From: Corythucha ciliata
Lineage: Eukaryota; Arthropoda; Insecta; Hemiptera; Tingidae
Assembly (NCBI GenBank): GCA_038030265.1
Contig: CM075939.1
Coordinates: 14,303,253-14,367,252 of the forward strand
Reading direction: 5' to 3'
Length of the DNA stretch: 64,000 bases
In this document: positions 22,653 to 34,600 of the stretch, in pieces
How positions within the stretch are numbered: position 1 is the first letter of the stretch
Layout: each line of letters opens with the position of its first letter
Translations under genes and position numbers: made by a program
Notes under the pieces: generated by a model
The model's database searches: none
Seen by the model: the letters and a program-made list of their open reading frames with translations, nothing else
What the model was told of the DNA's origin: nothing

Positions 22653-23785
22653 GTCAAATTCGTTCTAGGAAGTGTCAAATTCGTTCTAGGAACTGTCAAT
22701 TTCGTTCTAGGAACTGTCAATTTCGTTCTAGGAACTGTCAATTTCGTTGTAGGAGCTGTCAATTTCGTTCTAGGAACTGTCAATTTCGTTCTAGGAACTG
22801 TCAATTTCGTTCTAGGAACTGTCAATTTCGTTCTAGGAACTGTCAATTTCGTTCTAGGAACTGTCAATTTCGTTCTAGGAACTGTCAATTTCGTTCTAGA
22901 AAGTGTCAATTTCGTTCTAGGAACTGTCAATTTCGTTCTTTAAACTGTCAATTTCGTCCTACTAAACTGTCGATTTCGTCCTACTAAAATATCAATTTCG
23001 CCCCAGGAACTGACAGTTTCGACTTGGAAATTATCAATTTCGTTTTACATCGTAGCATAAGATCCCAAACGGAGGGAGTAGTGTCAGACAATTCGGGCTC
23101 AGACCAAGCCCGTTCACCGGAAACCGTCGAGTAGGTAGTCGAACCTAACTCGAGGTAACTGTCAAATTCGCCCTTGAAACTGTCAATTCCGTCCCAGAAA
23201 TGCCAATTTCGTCACTCAAAACTGTCAATATCGTCATTCAAAACTGTAAATTTGGTCGTAAGAAACTGTCAATTTCGTCTTGGAAAGTAGCAATGGACAT
23301 TTCTGTCCCAAAAACTGTCTATTTCGTCCCATAAAATGTCAATTTCGAATTAAAACTGTCAATTTCACCAGAAAGATCAATTTCTTCATTCGAAACTGTA
23401 AATTTTGTCGTTCAAAACTATCAATTTCGTCCGGAAACTATCGATGGACTGTCTAATTCGTTCGAGGAACTGTCAATAGTATCAATTTTGTCCTATAAAT
23501 GCCAATTTTCTCATTCAAAACTATCAATCCCATCCGGGAAACTGTCGATTTTGTCCCTTAAAATATCCATTTCGACCTCGAAACTGTTCATTTCGTCATT
23601 CAAATTGTAAATTTTGTCGCCTTTAAAAACTATCTATTTCTTACTGGAAACTGTCAATTTTGTCCTGTTCACTATCAATTCCGTCTTATAAATTGTAAAT
23701 TTCATCTTGGAAACTACCGATTTCGCCCTATAAACTTTCCTTGTCGACCTAAAAACTATCAATGCCCTCCTACAATACTGTCAAT
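22653..23785 (+). repeat. F3 minisatellite: regular 21-bp core, degenerate flanks
   Basis: From 22653 to about 22950 roughly 14 nearly identical 21-bp units (gtcaatttcgttctaggaac plus t) run in tandem. Beyond that the phrase decays into irregular units of about 20-30 bp (actgtcaatttcgtcc) up to the start of the I-like retroelement. The regular core explains the 7-residue-period reading frame on the minus strand, which is not a gene. A shorter relative lies at 52.6-53.1 kb. Confidence 0.9.
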
Positions 23786-25383
23786 TTTTTTTTCAATGCC
23801 TGAGTTATTCTCGTATGGCCAATTCGAATGCGGGTAAGCATAATATTTTCTTTCCGTGTTAGTTCCGGGTGATCGTATGTCCCTTTTACACTCAATTTGA
23901 TCGTACTCAGGTTTGTGCTTGTAGCGTTCCACTGCATTTGCAAGTCACTCCAGATGGCTTCCTCCAACTTTCGCTGCTCATCCACGAGCGGAAGCAGGGT
24001 CTCGCAGGTTACTGGGAGTTCCGTCGCTCTTTTGGCGATGTAATCAGCTCTCTCATTCCCTTTTATACCGCAGTGTCCTGGTACCCAGGTAAGAACAACG
24101 TTATTTCTCAATCTACAGTACTCCTCTCTTATCCTTTCCGTCATTTGATCTCTGGTTGAGCCCTGCATAAGTGAGAGAATCTGAGATTTTGAGTCGGTGC
24201 AAATAATACAGTTTTTATTGAGGTCGGAGGACATTCTGAGCTCATAAAGTATGATGTACTGCTCCGGAGTATAGACAGATGCATGATCTGGTAACCTCCA
24301 TGAGTATTCATTGTCTGGTGATTTGAACACGGCACATGCAACGCCAGTCGAATTTTTGGACCCATCAGTATAAAATTTATCATAGTTTGCATATTTACTT
24401 AACATTTCCCTGCAGAAGACACTGTATTCTTCGACTGAGGTTCGCTCTTTGATTTTATGCATGAGGCTGCAATCTATGCGTATTTTTAGTTCTGACCACG
24501 GGCACTTAGTTAGTTTCAGCGGAAGGACAGGCCCCACACTAGATCCAACGCTATTCATTATGGCATTTGCCCTAACTCCCATATGATGCGCCCTGGACGG
24601 GAGCCTAGCATACATTTCAAATAGGGGCGACTCATCAACTCTTGATGAAGTAGCAACTAATGGTCGTGCCTTGAGCGACGCGAAGCAAATATCAGCGTAT
24701 TCTTGTTTCTCCATATTCGGGGTGGCAGTTTCCCACATTCTACATAGAGGCTGTCCATTCTACTGGTCTTTAGAGCCCCACTTATCAATCTAAGCCCGGT
24801 GTTATATACCTGATCTAGCGGACGAAGCCATGTCTTGCGGGCTGATCAGTATATTGTGGCTCCATAGTCCAATCTACTACACAGAAGCGTCTCAAAGATT
24901 CTATCCAGCATTTTTCTATCGCTTCCCCAGCTGTGCCTTGATACTATCCGCAATATTCTAAGAGCTTTTTGTGACTTATTCAACAAATATTGGACATGCT
25001 CCTTCCATCGAAGCTGCTCATCAAAAATAATTCCGAGGTATTCCACCTACGGGCGATATGGTATTGCGGTCCCGTACACCGTTAGCGGAATATGGGGATG
25101 GGCCTTCCGGAGTCGGCAAAAGTGCACAGCGTTTGTCTTCTGCACCGAAAATTCCAGTCCGATATTCCTGCCCTTCTCCACCAATTCATCTATACCCAGC
25201 TGCAGTTCTATGCGCACCTCATCTCTCTCGTGCGCCAAAAGCATAGCTACGTCATCCGCAGTCGCCACGACTTCAATTCTCGGGGTCGCCAAACATAACA
25301 GCTGGTTGATCCGTACTGTGAAGAGGGTAGGACTCAACACGGGTCCTTGAGGGATACCTTTTCGAATCGGAACTGTTGACGTC
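23786..25383 (-). pseudogene. I-like non-LTR retrotransposon, ORF2 3' half: RT palm/thumb and RNase H
   Basis: On the minus strand the segment 25383-25047 reads through RT motif B (RKGIPQGPVLSPTLF) and motif C (VATADDVAML, with the DD pair). After one in-frame TAG, 25046-24846 carries the thumb (VEYLGIIFDEQLRWKEH). A frameshifted stretch leads to 24738-23786, which holds an RNase H domain with FYTDGSKNSTG, ICTDSKSQ, VLTWVPGHCGIKGNERAD and later RIGHTRITQAL. The RNase H points to the I superfamily. The expected C-terminal zinc knuckle is missing. The frame ends at a run of nine A (minus strand) where the F3 repeats begin, which suggests a truncated 3' end. The upstream RT half continues beyond the insertion at 25384-27361. 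Confidence 0.92.
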
Positions 25384-25574
25384 GGGTAATTAATTCCGCT
25401 AACAATTAATTATACAAGTCGCCCACCCCAGGGAAAAATGTCCAAGAGATCCCTACACACACAAAAAAAAGAGCCCTCCAGGTGGGGGAAAAGTCGGAAA
25501 GGGAACCACCCACCACCCACCGGTCAACTCACTGAGCCACCCGAGCGGTGGGAGTGGGCGGAAACCACCCACCG

Positions 25575-25584
25575 ACTATATAAC
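25575..25584 (+). promoter_or_regulatory. Possible TATA box in the inserted element
   Basis: actatataac lies about 190 bp inside the left border of the insertion, a plausible LTR promoter position. There is no independent support. Confidence 0.3.
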
Positions 25585-26008
25585 CCGAGCGCCGGCACTC
25601 CAAAAATCACTTCATGTCGAGAAGTCAAACGGGAAACACCCCAGCAACCTGGACAAGATCTTCAGCCTGCAATTGGACCACTCGACTGGGAAACAGTACG
25701 ACCCTCTAGCGGCTTCAATGACTGGGAACTCCAGAACCCACGACGATCCGGAAGTACAACAGCGACGACGCAGTCTTCCCGAAGCGAAGGATCGCTCACC
25801 ACAAATCACGCCGTACGGGAAAACGTCCAGCGGTCAATTGAGACGACTCTTGACCGTTCGTGACGTCACACCCTACCAAGGCATCCACGGGCAAAGCCTA
25901 TTGGGAACCTTTCCGACCCTTCAGTGATTCGATCCTGACCGGTTGGTATAAGGCTGACCCTGACCGAGGCCTCTTACCCCATTTTGTTTTTTTTCTGACC
26001 AGTGGGAC

Positions 26009-26900
26009 GGATAACCTTACGGGAACCTTCCAAGCTCTACTCCGTTGAGAAGACTCCGGACGCTTGTTGAAGTGGAAACCCTATGGACCTGACCGCCGAT
26101 AGGCATCCGTGCCAGACCGTAGAGAAGACTCCGGTTATTCTTTTTATTCATTCCCTTAACCTCGGTGGAGCTTGATAGATACTACGGGGCTTAGCGACAC
26201 TTGTGTCTGCCCCAGAATTCATCGAGTAAGACCGATCCTGTCCGAACCTTTCCCTATCCTTGCCAAACTCGGCGAAGAAGACGCTGCGGACAACACCAAG
26301 GGACGCTAACGGACGGTTAGCCCAACAGGCTACCCATAGCCAGTGTATTTTTTTCTTTTTTCTGCCCAGTGGTGCGGATAACCTCACAGGAACCTTCCAA
26401 GCTCTACTCCGTTGAGAAGACTCCGGACGCTTGTTGAAGTGGACACCCTATTGTGGATTAAACCGCCCCTGGCTCAAGTCGTCCTAAACCGGACGCATAG
26501 CTCCAAGTAGATTGGACGGATAACCTTACGGGAACCTTCCAAGTTCGACATATCCGTCGAGAAGACTCCAGACACTTGTTGAAGGGAAACCCTATTGGGG
26601 ATTAGACCGTCATTTTTTTTAAGTCGTCAGTAACCTGACGCATAGATCAAAACCGAACAGTCGGATAACCTTGCGGGAACCTTCCAAGTTCGACATATCC
26701 GTTGAGAAGACTCCGGACGCTTGTTGAAGGAAAACCCTATTGTGGATTAGACCGTCACCGTTAAAGTCGTCATACACTTGACGCATTTATAAAACAGGAC
26801 CGGCAGGATAACCTTCCGGGAACCTTCCAAGTTCGACACATCCGTTGAGAAGACTTCGGACGCTTGTTGAAGGGAAACCCTACTGTGGACCTGACCACCG
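26009..26900 (+). repeat. Five-copy tandem module inside the insertion (about 143 bp period)
   Basis: Each module carries ggataacct, gggaaccttccaag, gagaagactccgga and gcttgttgaag in that order. Starts are at about 26009, 26376, 26518, 26663 and 26806, so spacing is about 143 bp for the last four and 367 bp for the first. Poly-T phrases precede the first two copies. Confidence 0.85.
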
Positions 26901-27361
26901 ATAGGCATTCGTGCCAGACCGTTGAGACGACTCCGGTCAACAGTTCTTCTCGTTCCCTCACCCCCGGTGGAACTCGATAGATACTACGGGGCTTAGCGAC
27001 ACTTGTGTCTGCCCCAGAATTCATCGAGCAAGACCGATCCTGTCCGAACCTTTCCCTGTCCTTGCCGAACCCGGCGAAGAAGACACTACGGACAGCACCA
27101 AAGGACGCTAACGGACCGTTAGCTCCCAGCGACGCTACCAGACCGACAGTCGCGAATTCCACGCACCGGAACGACCAGAAACCATTAAAGAAAAGAATTG
27201 TTATTATTTTTTCCGAAACAAAAGTTGTAAATCAGTTGTATTATATTGATAATATTTTGGGGCCTGTTACCCAAAGCAAACAACAGGTGGCGACCGTTTA
27301 TTTCTTGCATCTTCAACCTTCATCTTCGGGTCGTCCGAACGACCCCCATTAAGCCACACCG

Positions 27362-28311
27362 CGTCACTGTATCAGATACAGTCTGTTGAATTCTGACACG
27401 TAATTTCCTGCTTGTGAGGAATGCCTCATTGAAGAGCAAGAGGCGTCCTTGTATTCTCCATCGTCGAAGTTGAGCCAGTATTGCGCTGGGATCTATGCTG
27501 TCAAATGCCTTCTTGATGTCGAAGAACACGGCTGTTACATGTATTCTATCCAAAAAAGCATCTTGGACGTAAGCCTCTAGATAAGTAGGTTGATCTGTGG
27601 TGGACCTATTCGCTCTGAACCCTGCTTGGGTTCTCGTTAGTCTTTGTTTGCTCTCGAGTTCCCAAAGAAATCTTTTATTTATTATTCTTTCGAGAAGCTT
27701 TCCTAGGCAACTTGTCAACGATATTAGGCGATAGCTTGAGGGTTTTTGAGGGTCTTTCCCAGATTTCAGAAGCGGGATTACCTCAGCAATCTTCCATTCT
27801 GCCGGGTACGTGGCTGTGCTCCACACAGAGTTGAGAATCTCCAAGAGTCGAGGATGCTGCTCAGTAGGGATTTAAAACGCATTTGGTATATCGTCTGGGC
27901 CGGGGGCAGTGTTCTTTATGGCTTTCAGGGCCTCATCCAGTTCCCTTGAGTGATAAGAGCATTATACAGTTCGTCGACGACGGGGACTTCTATCTGATCG
28001 ATACCACTTTCTTGCATCACAGTGCTACCCGAGACGATCTCAGAGTTATGGTTTTCAGGATCAGAAGACTGTTCATCCGGACTTGTAAAGTGATTAGCAA
28101 GAATGTTAGCTACCTGGAAGGGATCGGTTTCAGTACCTCCATTTGCGAGTAACACTGGAGGAGATTTACTTGACTGTCTACCTTGAAGACTCTTCAACTT
28201 CCACCAGACCTCCTTAGAGCTGATTGTGGAAACGTATTGTTCCCAGGATACATTCTTGGCAGCCAGTTTGACCTGCCTTTCTTTCGCTCTCAATATTTTA
28301 AAAGCTGCCAA
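27362..28311 (-). pseudogene. I-like retrotransposon ORF2: linker and RT N-terminal half
   Basis: The minus-strand frame 28311-27925 is the charged linker between endonuclease and RT. A frameshift and one stop near 27850-27950 separate it from the next part, where KNTAPGPDDIP is readable in another frame. From 27844 the RT reads VIPLLKSGKDPQKPSSYR, LISLTSCLGKLLERIINKR, QAGFRANRSTTD and motif A VFFDIKKAFDSID. It continues to RVRIQQTVSDTVT at the insertion border. The continuation with motif B is across the insertion at 25383. Sequence order and style match the downstream half. Confidence 0.92.
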
Positions 28312-29036
28312 ATTTTGCTTGGTGGGGTGTCGCCTGAATATATTTTCTTATTTTCAATTGCCTCCCTACATTGCCTGTTCCACCAGGGAACCATTTGTCG
28401 TTTGTGGCGCGACGGTCTTGTTCTTGGAATTGGTATGCCAAGGGCCAAACTAAGAGAACAAATACTAAGATCAATAGCACTGAATCTTCCGCTGGCGGAG
28501 ATGAAATGTGTTGGCGACCGGTCATTCAAAATTGTTAGGCCCCTGGTGTTTACAATATCCGCGATTTCCTCTCCTTTAGATTCCGTTGTTTCTGAGCCCC
28601 ACGCGCTATTGTGGACATTGAAGTCACCCAATAGCAGCACAGGACGAGGGAGCTGGTCGATAAGGTTTTCGACTTCCTCTTTGGCCCATCTTTGATCTGG
28701 CAGGTAGAGCGAGCATATAGGAACATCGTACGAAACCCTTAGCCTGACTGCCACTGCTTGTAACGAAGTCACACAGTTTATTTTGGTGTAGTGAAAGTCT
28801 GATCGAATGAAAATTGCGACACCTCCATGTCGTCTTCTACCGATCTCGGGTGTTAATGATTTCGCAATGACATCGTATCCCTGCAATGTATACTCGTCTT
28901 TTGCGTGCAGGTGAGTCTCCTGCAGGGCAATAACGAAAGGCATCCAGTTTTCAATTAAGTTTTTAAGCTCATCGGATTGATGCCGTAGTTCTCTAAGGTT
29001 CCACTGCAATATTCCGAATTCTTTTTCTTGTTCCAT
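28290..29036 (-). pseudogene. I-like retrotransposon ORF2: endonuclease domain
   Basis: Starting with ATG at 29036, the frame shows the AP-like endonuclease: GILQWNLREL, VIALQETHLHAKDEY with the catalytic glutamate, GGVAIFIRSDF, VLLLGDFNVHNSAWGS, and SAIDLSICS. The expected SDH motif is absent. The protein goes from SLSLALGIPIPRTRPSRHK straight to VPWWNRQCREAIENKK, a segment that normally follows tens of residues later, so an internal deletion is likely. The frame shifts near 28300 into the RT linker. The start overlaps the end of ORF1 by about 80 bp. This copy is inactive for target cleavage as judged by the missing histidine. Confidence 0.9.
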
Positions 29037-29554
29037 TCTTCGTTGTTATTCGTGTATTTCCTTTTGCCTTTTTGTCGGTGCTCTTCCCAGCTTCCCCGTC
29101 TTCTTCCCTGCGGCCAACCTTTTTTCTTTTTCTCGTTGGACGCAGTTCCATTTTCTTCTTCCGCGTTATCCGCGTTGATTTGTTCATTGACGGTTCCCTT
29201 TTGGGGATCCACGGTCTTAGGAGTGGAGAATGCCGAGTCGTGTTCCTTTCCCTTCTGAGTTGGCGTGTTCTCGGTAGTTGCCATGTTTTCAGGGATAGGT
29301 TGAGTGCTCTTTTCCTGCACCTTATCATGCCTCCCCTTTTCAATAATTGTGCTCGTCGCCTTCTACGACACGCAGAGGACACGGTGGGCGTATTCTAATT
29401 CCTCCACCCCCACCCACAGGGGCCTAACATGTTCTGAACCATTTTTAAAAGGGTCCCGATTTGCACAACGTGCACGGTTTATGAGTTCCTCAGACCTTGC
29501 TGAATCAAGAAATGTAGGCCAAAATGCCCCACAAGGTACGTCAGAGCCCCTCAA
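28955..29554 (-). pseudogene. I-like retrotransposon ORF1 C-terminal fragment
   Basis: A minus-strand frame (29362-28955) ends with a basic stretch (KKKKGWPQGRRRGSWEEHRQ) and overlaps the endonuclease start. The same frame continues upstream beyond one TAG (29363-29365) to 29554. Position before ORF2 and the basic tail support gag-like ORF1, but no cysteine knuckle is visible, so the identity rests mainly on context. The 5' end of the element is not defined and probably lies near 29.4-29.6 kb. Confidence 0.55.
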
Positions 29555-31479
29555 AGTGGCCTTAATGAGGCGTTTCTATACGTAGGTCGTTGGCTTCGGC
29601 CTGATTTCTCCACTTTACGGTCACTTGCGTCGAGGATGTTCCTTGGACATCAGGCTTTTAGTTTCTCGCTTAAATCCCCGGCAAATTGCTGCAAAAATCT
29701 CAAAAATTGAACGGATCGAACCTCGAGGGTTCTCTCAAGTGCACGATTAGCAGCACTTTGAAATAAGAAGACTCCTTAATTGCTGCCTCGAACATTTAAT
29801 GAAATGAAAAAGAAAGAAGAAAAAAAACAACAACGATTTTTTGAATGCCGTGCCGAGCATTCACGATGATTTTGCACAACCAGCGACCCTGTTCCCTTGC
29901 CCCGCCCAATCCAGCCACCTTCGAGACCTTATAAATGAGAGCATCATTAACCCTTCTAATCAATGTCGAAGAAAAAAAAAAAAGTGAAGAAGCAAAAAAA
30001 TAAGTACAGCCGTGCGTCTGCATCCCTGTCTTGACTTCAAAAAGAGTTCACGGGTCTTCCAAAAGGTTAAGAGGGCAAGACTTCAACTTCTTATAAGAAG
30101 CGTGGTGGAGCGGAGCTGACAGACGGCGTGAAACACATTCGAGCAACACCTTGTAAATATCAATCGAAACTCATCTTCGCGGATCGTTTTCTATTTTTTT
30201 TTTTTTTTTTCGAGGTCGAATAACGCGAAAAAAACAACAACAAAAGACTAAAATATCATCTCGATGCACGCTACAAATAAAGTTTAATGCGCTTCGAAGG
30301 GGAAAAGAAAATAATAAAGTAGCTGACAGGTAAAGCTAATTAATTTCTTATTATGAATGAATGGAAACGAACAACTATAGATAGAAGTTTCTCGAAACAC
30401 CAAGAAGAATGAGACGAAAAAGGTTCCTTCCTCCGGTGATTGATGAGCCACAGAAGATCACTTTCTACTACTGCTGAATTCATTAGATTTCCTCTTCTTA
30501 CAAACATTCACGGTTTTTTTTCTCTGATACACCCTCCCCCCACCACTTCAGAATAATTTTCATTTCTATCTCATAATAAACCGTTTAAATCCTACGCAAA
30601 CCATCAATCCCGTTTCAGAGGATTATTCAAGGCATTAGGCAACGAAAAAAAAAGTGTGAAAACCTCGCAAATTCTAATTAAAGTTCTGCTTGTCTTATAG
30701 CATACTTACTAATAATTTATTAAACGCCTCCGGTATTACCCATTTATCTGATTATTCAATGATTTTCAAGACTTTGATACACGCAGTTATACAGCAGTAT
30801 TAGTGCGGTCGCACCGTGGTTAAATGGATATTCTGCTGGTTCGTTTAGCAATGTCATTAAAAAACAAGGGGAAGACATAAAAGAAAAGCGAAAATAACGA
30901 GGAATTTTAACTACCCTCTTCCTATTTATCAGATATCGCGAAGTTTATTGCTTTTCGAAGCAAAAAAGGTCGCTCTAACAATTCATTTTTTTTTTTTTTT
31001 ACTCTTCCCCTCCGAACACACTCATTCTCTCTCTAGTTTTGAAAGTATAAGTCGGTCGATATAATGGTTTCTGACAATATTAAACCATTTTTGTTCTATC
31101 TGCTTTGGATGGAAAACGCGACTTTTACAACTAGGCAGCGGTTACTAAGGTCATTCTTTGATTTTTTTTTTTTTTTTTCCGTTTTAAAAACAGAAAGAGG
31201 AAGAAAATAGAGTAGAAACAATAATACCTATTTAAATGAAAAGGTCACACTGTGGAGTCCAACCCCTCCACCGCACCATTACAAAGTCACTGGCTTCACG
31301 TTTTGCCTTCAACGAAGTAATTTCCTATTTTTTTTTTTCATACTTGCAAAGTGGTGAAACTTTACGTCCCCCCCCCCCTTCGATCGAAGATTGGTTTAAA
31401 GAGACCGTAAATTTTGCCTCAGGTCCGACGACAAAATCCGCTGCTAGTGCAGCCTATGTGTACGTAAAACACAGCGCGG
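29555..31479. other. Unassigned AT-rich sequence, no gene seen
   Basis: No retroelement motif and none of the short repeat families is seen. T-runs occur at 30188-30205, 30989-31001 and 31160. This is one of the longer stretches that could be unique host DNA. Confidence 0.4.
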
Positions 31480-31640
31480 TCAGCAATTTGACTCTTTGCG
31501 ATGATTTTCACTCCACCCGACCTGGAGAATAACGTTATTGCTGGTGATCAGAAAATATAGTGCGGTTGGAATATTCGATTGAGACCACGAAAGCGCTATT
31601 CTGACGGCCCAAATTGAGAAAATTCGCGCCCTCTGGAGGT
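31480..31640 (+). repeat. Boundary module of the F1 element, copy 1
   Basis: Contains cgacctggagaataacgtt, then gcgctattctga and caaattgagaaaattcgcgc. The same phrases in the same order occur at about 38740-38900, each time directly before an F1 array. This suggests a conserved edge of a longer repeated element. Confidence 0.7.
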
Positions 31641-34600
31641 TAATTCACATTTGAAATAGAGAAAATACCCTGATCCCCAAGTTTCTTTAGGTACTCAAAC
31701 GGGTAAAATTGATAAAGCGCTCTAGTTTGCCGATCTTGCGGGAAGAGCACTAATATTCGTGGCTAAAGCTGCGAGAAAGCATTCACTCGTTGTTTCTCGA
31801 CCATAATTTAGTAACAAATCGCTGATTCCCAGTGTATAGAGGCAATTTTACGGTTAAAATATAGAAAAAAAAAACGCTATAATATCCTATTTTTGGGCCA
31901 AACCCGCTGCTAAAATTAGGAAAATGAGCTATATCGAGGCTATACAAGTAAAAAAAACAAAAATCGTGGCTAAAATTGAGAAAACGCCAATCGGAGCTTC
32001 TGAAGGATATATAGAGAAAAAGTGCTAATAGACGATCTAGCTAAAATTGAAAAAATAAAACTGCTAAAATGTATTTTTTTAAAAAAAGCTAATTCACGGC
32101 AAATATTGTGAAAATTACAAATCAGCGCGGCTTTAATTAGGAAAAACTCTAAATTTTAGCTCTAATAGAGAAAAAGTGTTGACTCACAGCTAAGAATTGA
32201 GGAAAGCGCTAATTTGTGGCAAAACATGAGAAAAATAACTAATTTTCGGTTAAAATTGAGAAAGCGTGCTAATTCTCTGCTAAAATGGAGAAAAGGCGCT
32301 GGTAGAGTAAATTAGTAGAGAAAAATTTCAGTTTACAATGCTTAAAATTAAAAATACGCCAATTCTTGGCTTCTGAAGGCAACTTATTTGTGGCTAAAAG
32401 TGAGAAAAAATTCTAATCCATAGCTAAAAGTGACACACACAATATTGTTATTGCGGGGCTAAAATGAATAAACCTCGGCAAATTTGCGGATAATTTTAGG
32501 AAATCACCAATTAGTGCGGCTAAAATTAAGAGAAACGCAAATTTTCATCAACTCAATTGGGAAAAAGTGCTAATTCGCTGCTAAAAATGGACAAAAATAT
32601 TGCTGAACAATGGAAATAAAGCAAAAGCACTAAATCGCGGATATAAGAAGTGGTATTAACTCTAATTCACGAGTGAAATATATGACAATTTCAAATTGCG
32701 TCTATTGTTTAAAGACGCCATTTCGCGGCTTCTGAAGGCAATCTATTTGTGGCTAACATGAAGAGAAATGCTAATTTTATAGCTCAAATTGAGAAAAGTG
32801 CTAATTCGCTGCTAAATCACTGTGGAAAACACCAATTTGTAGAAAAAAATTAGAAAAAACGCTGTATCTTTGCTAAAATTGAGAAAAAGCGCTAATTCGC
32901 GGCTAAAATAGCGACAAATTTCAATATTGGTCCAGAACTGAAAATTCGGTATTTCTCGGCTAAATCCTAAAAAAAAACGCTAATCCAAAGCTAAAAGTGA
33001 AAAAAAAAGATAAACGTGGGGATAAAATGTTGAAAACCCGCCTAAGTTACGGCTAATTTCGGAAAAATCACTAATTAACGTGGCTAATTAAGAAAAGTGC
33101 TAATTCACCTCAGTAAACGATCTCGCTCTGTTAAAAACGCCTATTCGTGTCTAAAATTGATAAAAATTGCTTATTCACAGAATAAAATCGCAACTTTGCG
33201 GCTAAATTTGAGAGCAGCTTTGATTCGTGGCTATAAAATACTGATAAATTTCAATTTGCGTCTAAAATCGTGGGTTCTGATGACAATTTAATCTTTAAGC
33301 TTAAAGATAGAAAATTGGGATTTTTATGTTGTTACGATGGGAAAAAATCGCTGAAACTCGCTTGTAAAATTGAGAAAAACGGTGATTCACGGCTAAAATT
33401 GAGATAAAGCCACGCACAATTTGGAGCTGAAATTGAAAAAAAGAACCAATTCACAATCTGCAATTGAATAGCGCAAATAGGCAGATTCTTGAGGTAACTT
33501 CGCGGATGAAATAAGACAAACAACAACTCGAGGGTAGAAATAGAGAGAAATAATTAGTTCGGAAAAACGCCAATGTGCGGAAAGAATAAAAAAACGCTAA
33601 TTCGCTGCTAAAATGGGGGGGGGGGATCGTGATTAAGTGCTACAATATGCTGCTTTAAAAATTGAAGAAAAAAAACGCTATAGTTCAGGGCTGAAATTGA
33701 GGAAACGTCAACTCACGGGTTCTTGGACAACGTCGAGACTGAAACTGATAAAAAGCGCCAACTCTCGTGGCTAAAACTGATAAAATCGCTGATTCGTGAG
33801 TAATTCACGTATAATAATAGGGAAAAACGCGCTAATTCACGGTTAAAATTGGTAAAATGTGCTAATTCACTGCTAAAATATATTTTTAAAAACATGAAAT
33901 GGAGAAAAAGCGTTCTTAGGCTAAACATTTGAAAAACACCCCACATCGCGGCTAAAAGTGTAATAAAGTCCTATAATTTGGGAGCTTCAAAAATTCATAA
34001 AAAGTGCTAATTCCCAGCAGAAATTAAGAAAATGACTGGCGGATTATTGGGGCAACTTTGGTACTAAAATTGAGAAAAATCGATCTCATGGCTGAAATTG
34101 AGAAAAACACGAATTCGCGGAGGTAAAACAGGAGAAAAACGCTAATTCGTGGCTAAAATTGAGAAAAAATACTATTTTGAAGAAATAATTGAGAAAAACT
34201 GCTATAATTCGCAGCTATAAGTAACAAAATGAGGTAATAAGCTGGGCGAATTTAAAAAAAAAAACAACTAATTCACAGCTGAAAATGAGAAAACGACTCA
34301 GGGATTTTGGGGCAACTTCAGGACTGAAATTAAGAAAAAGCGCTAATTCACACAGTTAAAACGTACGCTAGCACGAAAAAACGCGAATTCGTCGGTAAAA
34401 TAGAGAAGAAAACATGAATTGGCGTTCACGATTGAAAAAAACGCTGATTCACTGCCAAAATTGAGCAAAAACGCTAAATTGTGGATAAAATTGAGCAAAA
34501 AAACTCAAACGCTACCTAATTTGAGGTTTCTTGAAGCAACTTCATGGCTCAAATTGAGAAAAAGCGCTGACTCGATTAAGAAAATGGGCTAATTCGCGGA

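Larger units (their letters stand above)
25384..27361 (+). mobile_element. 1,978-bp insertion in the I-like RT, internally repeated, LTR-like
   Basis: The RT reading frame stops at one border and resumes at the other, with cgtc present at both (25380-25383 and 27362-27365), consistent with a 4-bp target duplication. The body has five copies of ggataaccttacgggaacct, starting near 26009, 26376, 26518, 26663 and 26806. It also has a larger duplicated module (near 26160-26320 and 26950-27120). A tatataa lies near 25577, and tggcgaccg, resembling a tRNA primer-binding site, lies at 27288. A hairpin gggtcgtccgaacgaccc sits near the right border. No coding frame is convincing. The ends (gggtaatt...ccacaccg) are not TG...CA, so a solo LTR, a non-autonomous LTR element and another class all remain possible. 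Confidence 0.7.

Noticed and set aside
22631..22930. 99-codon minus-strand frame with a 7-residue repeat (TVPRTKL)
   Set aside because: The frame stays open only because the F3 unit is 21 bp, a multiple of three. No start context or other protein feature supports a gene.
22653..23000. CRISPR-like array (regular repeats of 21 bp)
   Set aside because: There are no unique spacers between repeats, the units are contiguous, and the surroundings are eukaryotic. It is a minisatellite.
25438..25863. 141-codon frame inside the 1,978-bp insertion as a possible gag protein
   Set aside because: Rich in P, R, S and T with no cysteine knuckle or capsid-like segment. It lies in the region that would be LTR or leader.
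27288..27296. tggcgaccg as a certain LTR primer-binding site
   Set aside because: The position is about 70 bp from the right border rather than next to an identified LTR end, so it is kept only as a hint.
25384..27361. Helitron
   Set aside because: A hairpin lies near one end, but there is no CTRR terminus and a 4-bp direct repeat flanks the insertion, which Helitrons do not create.
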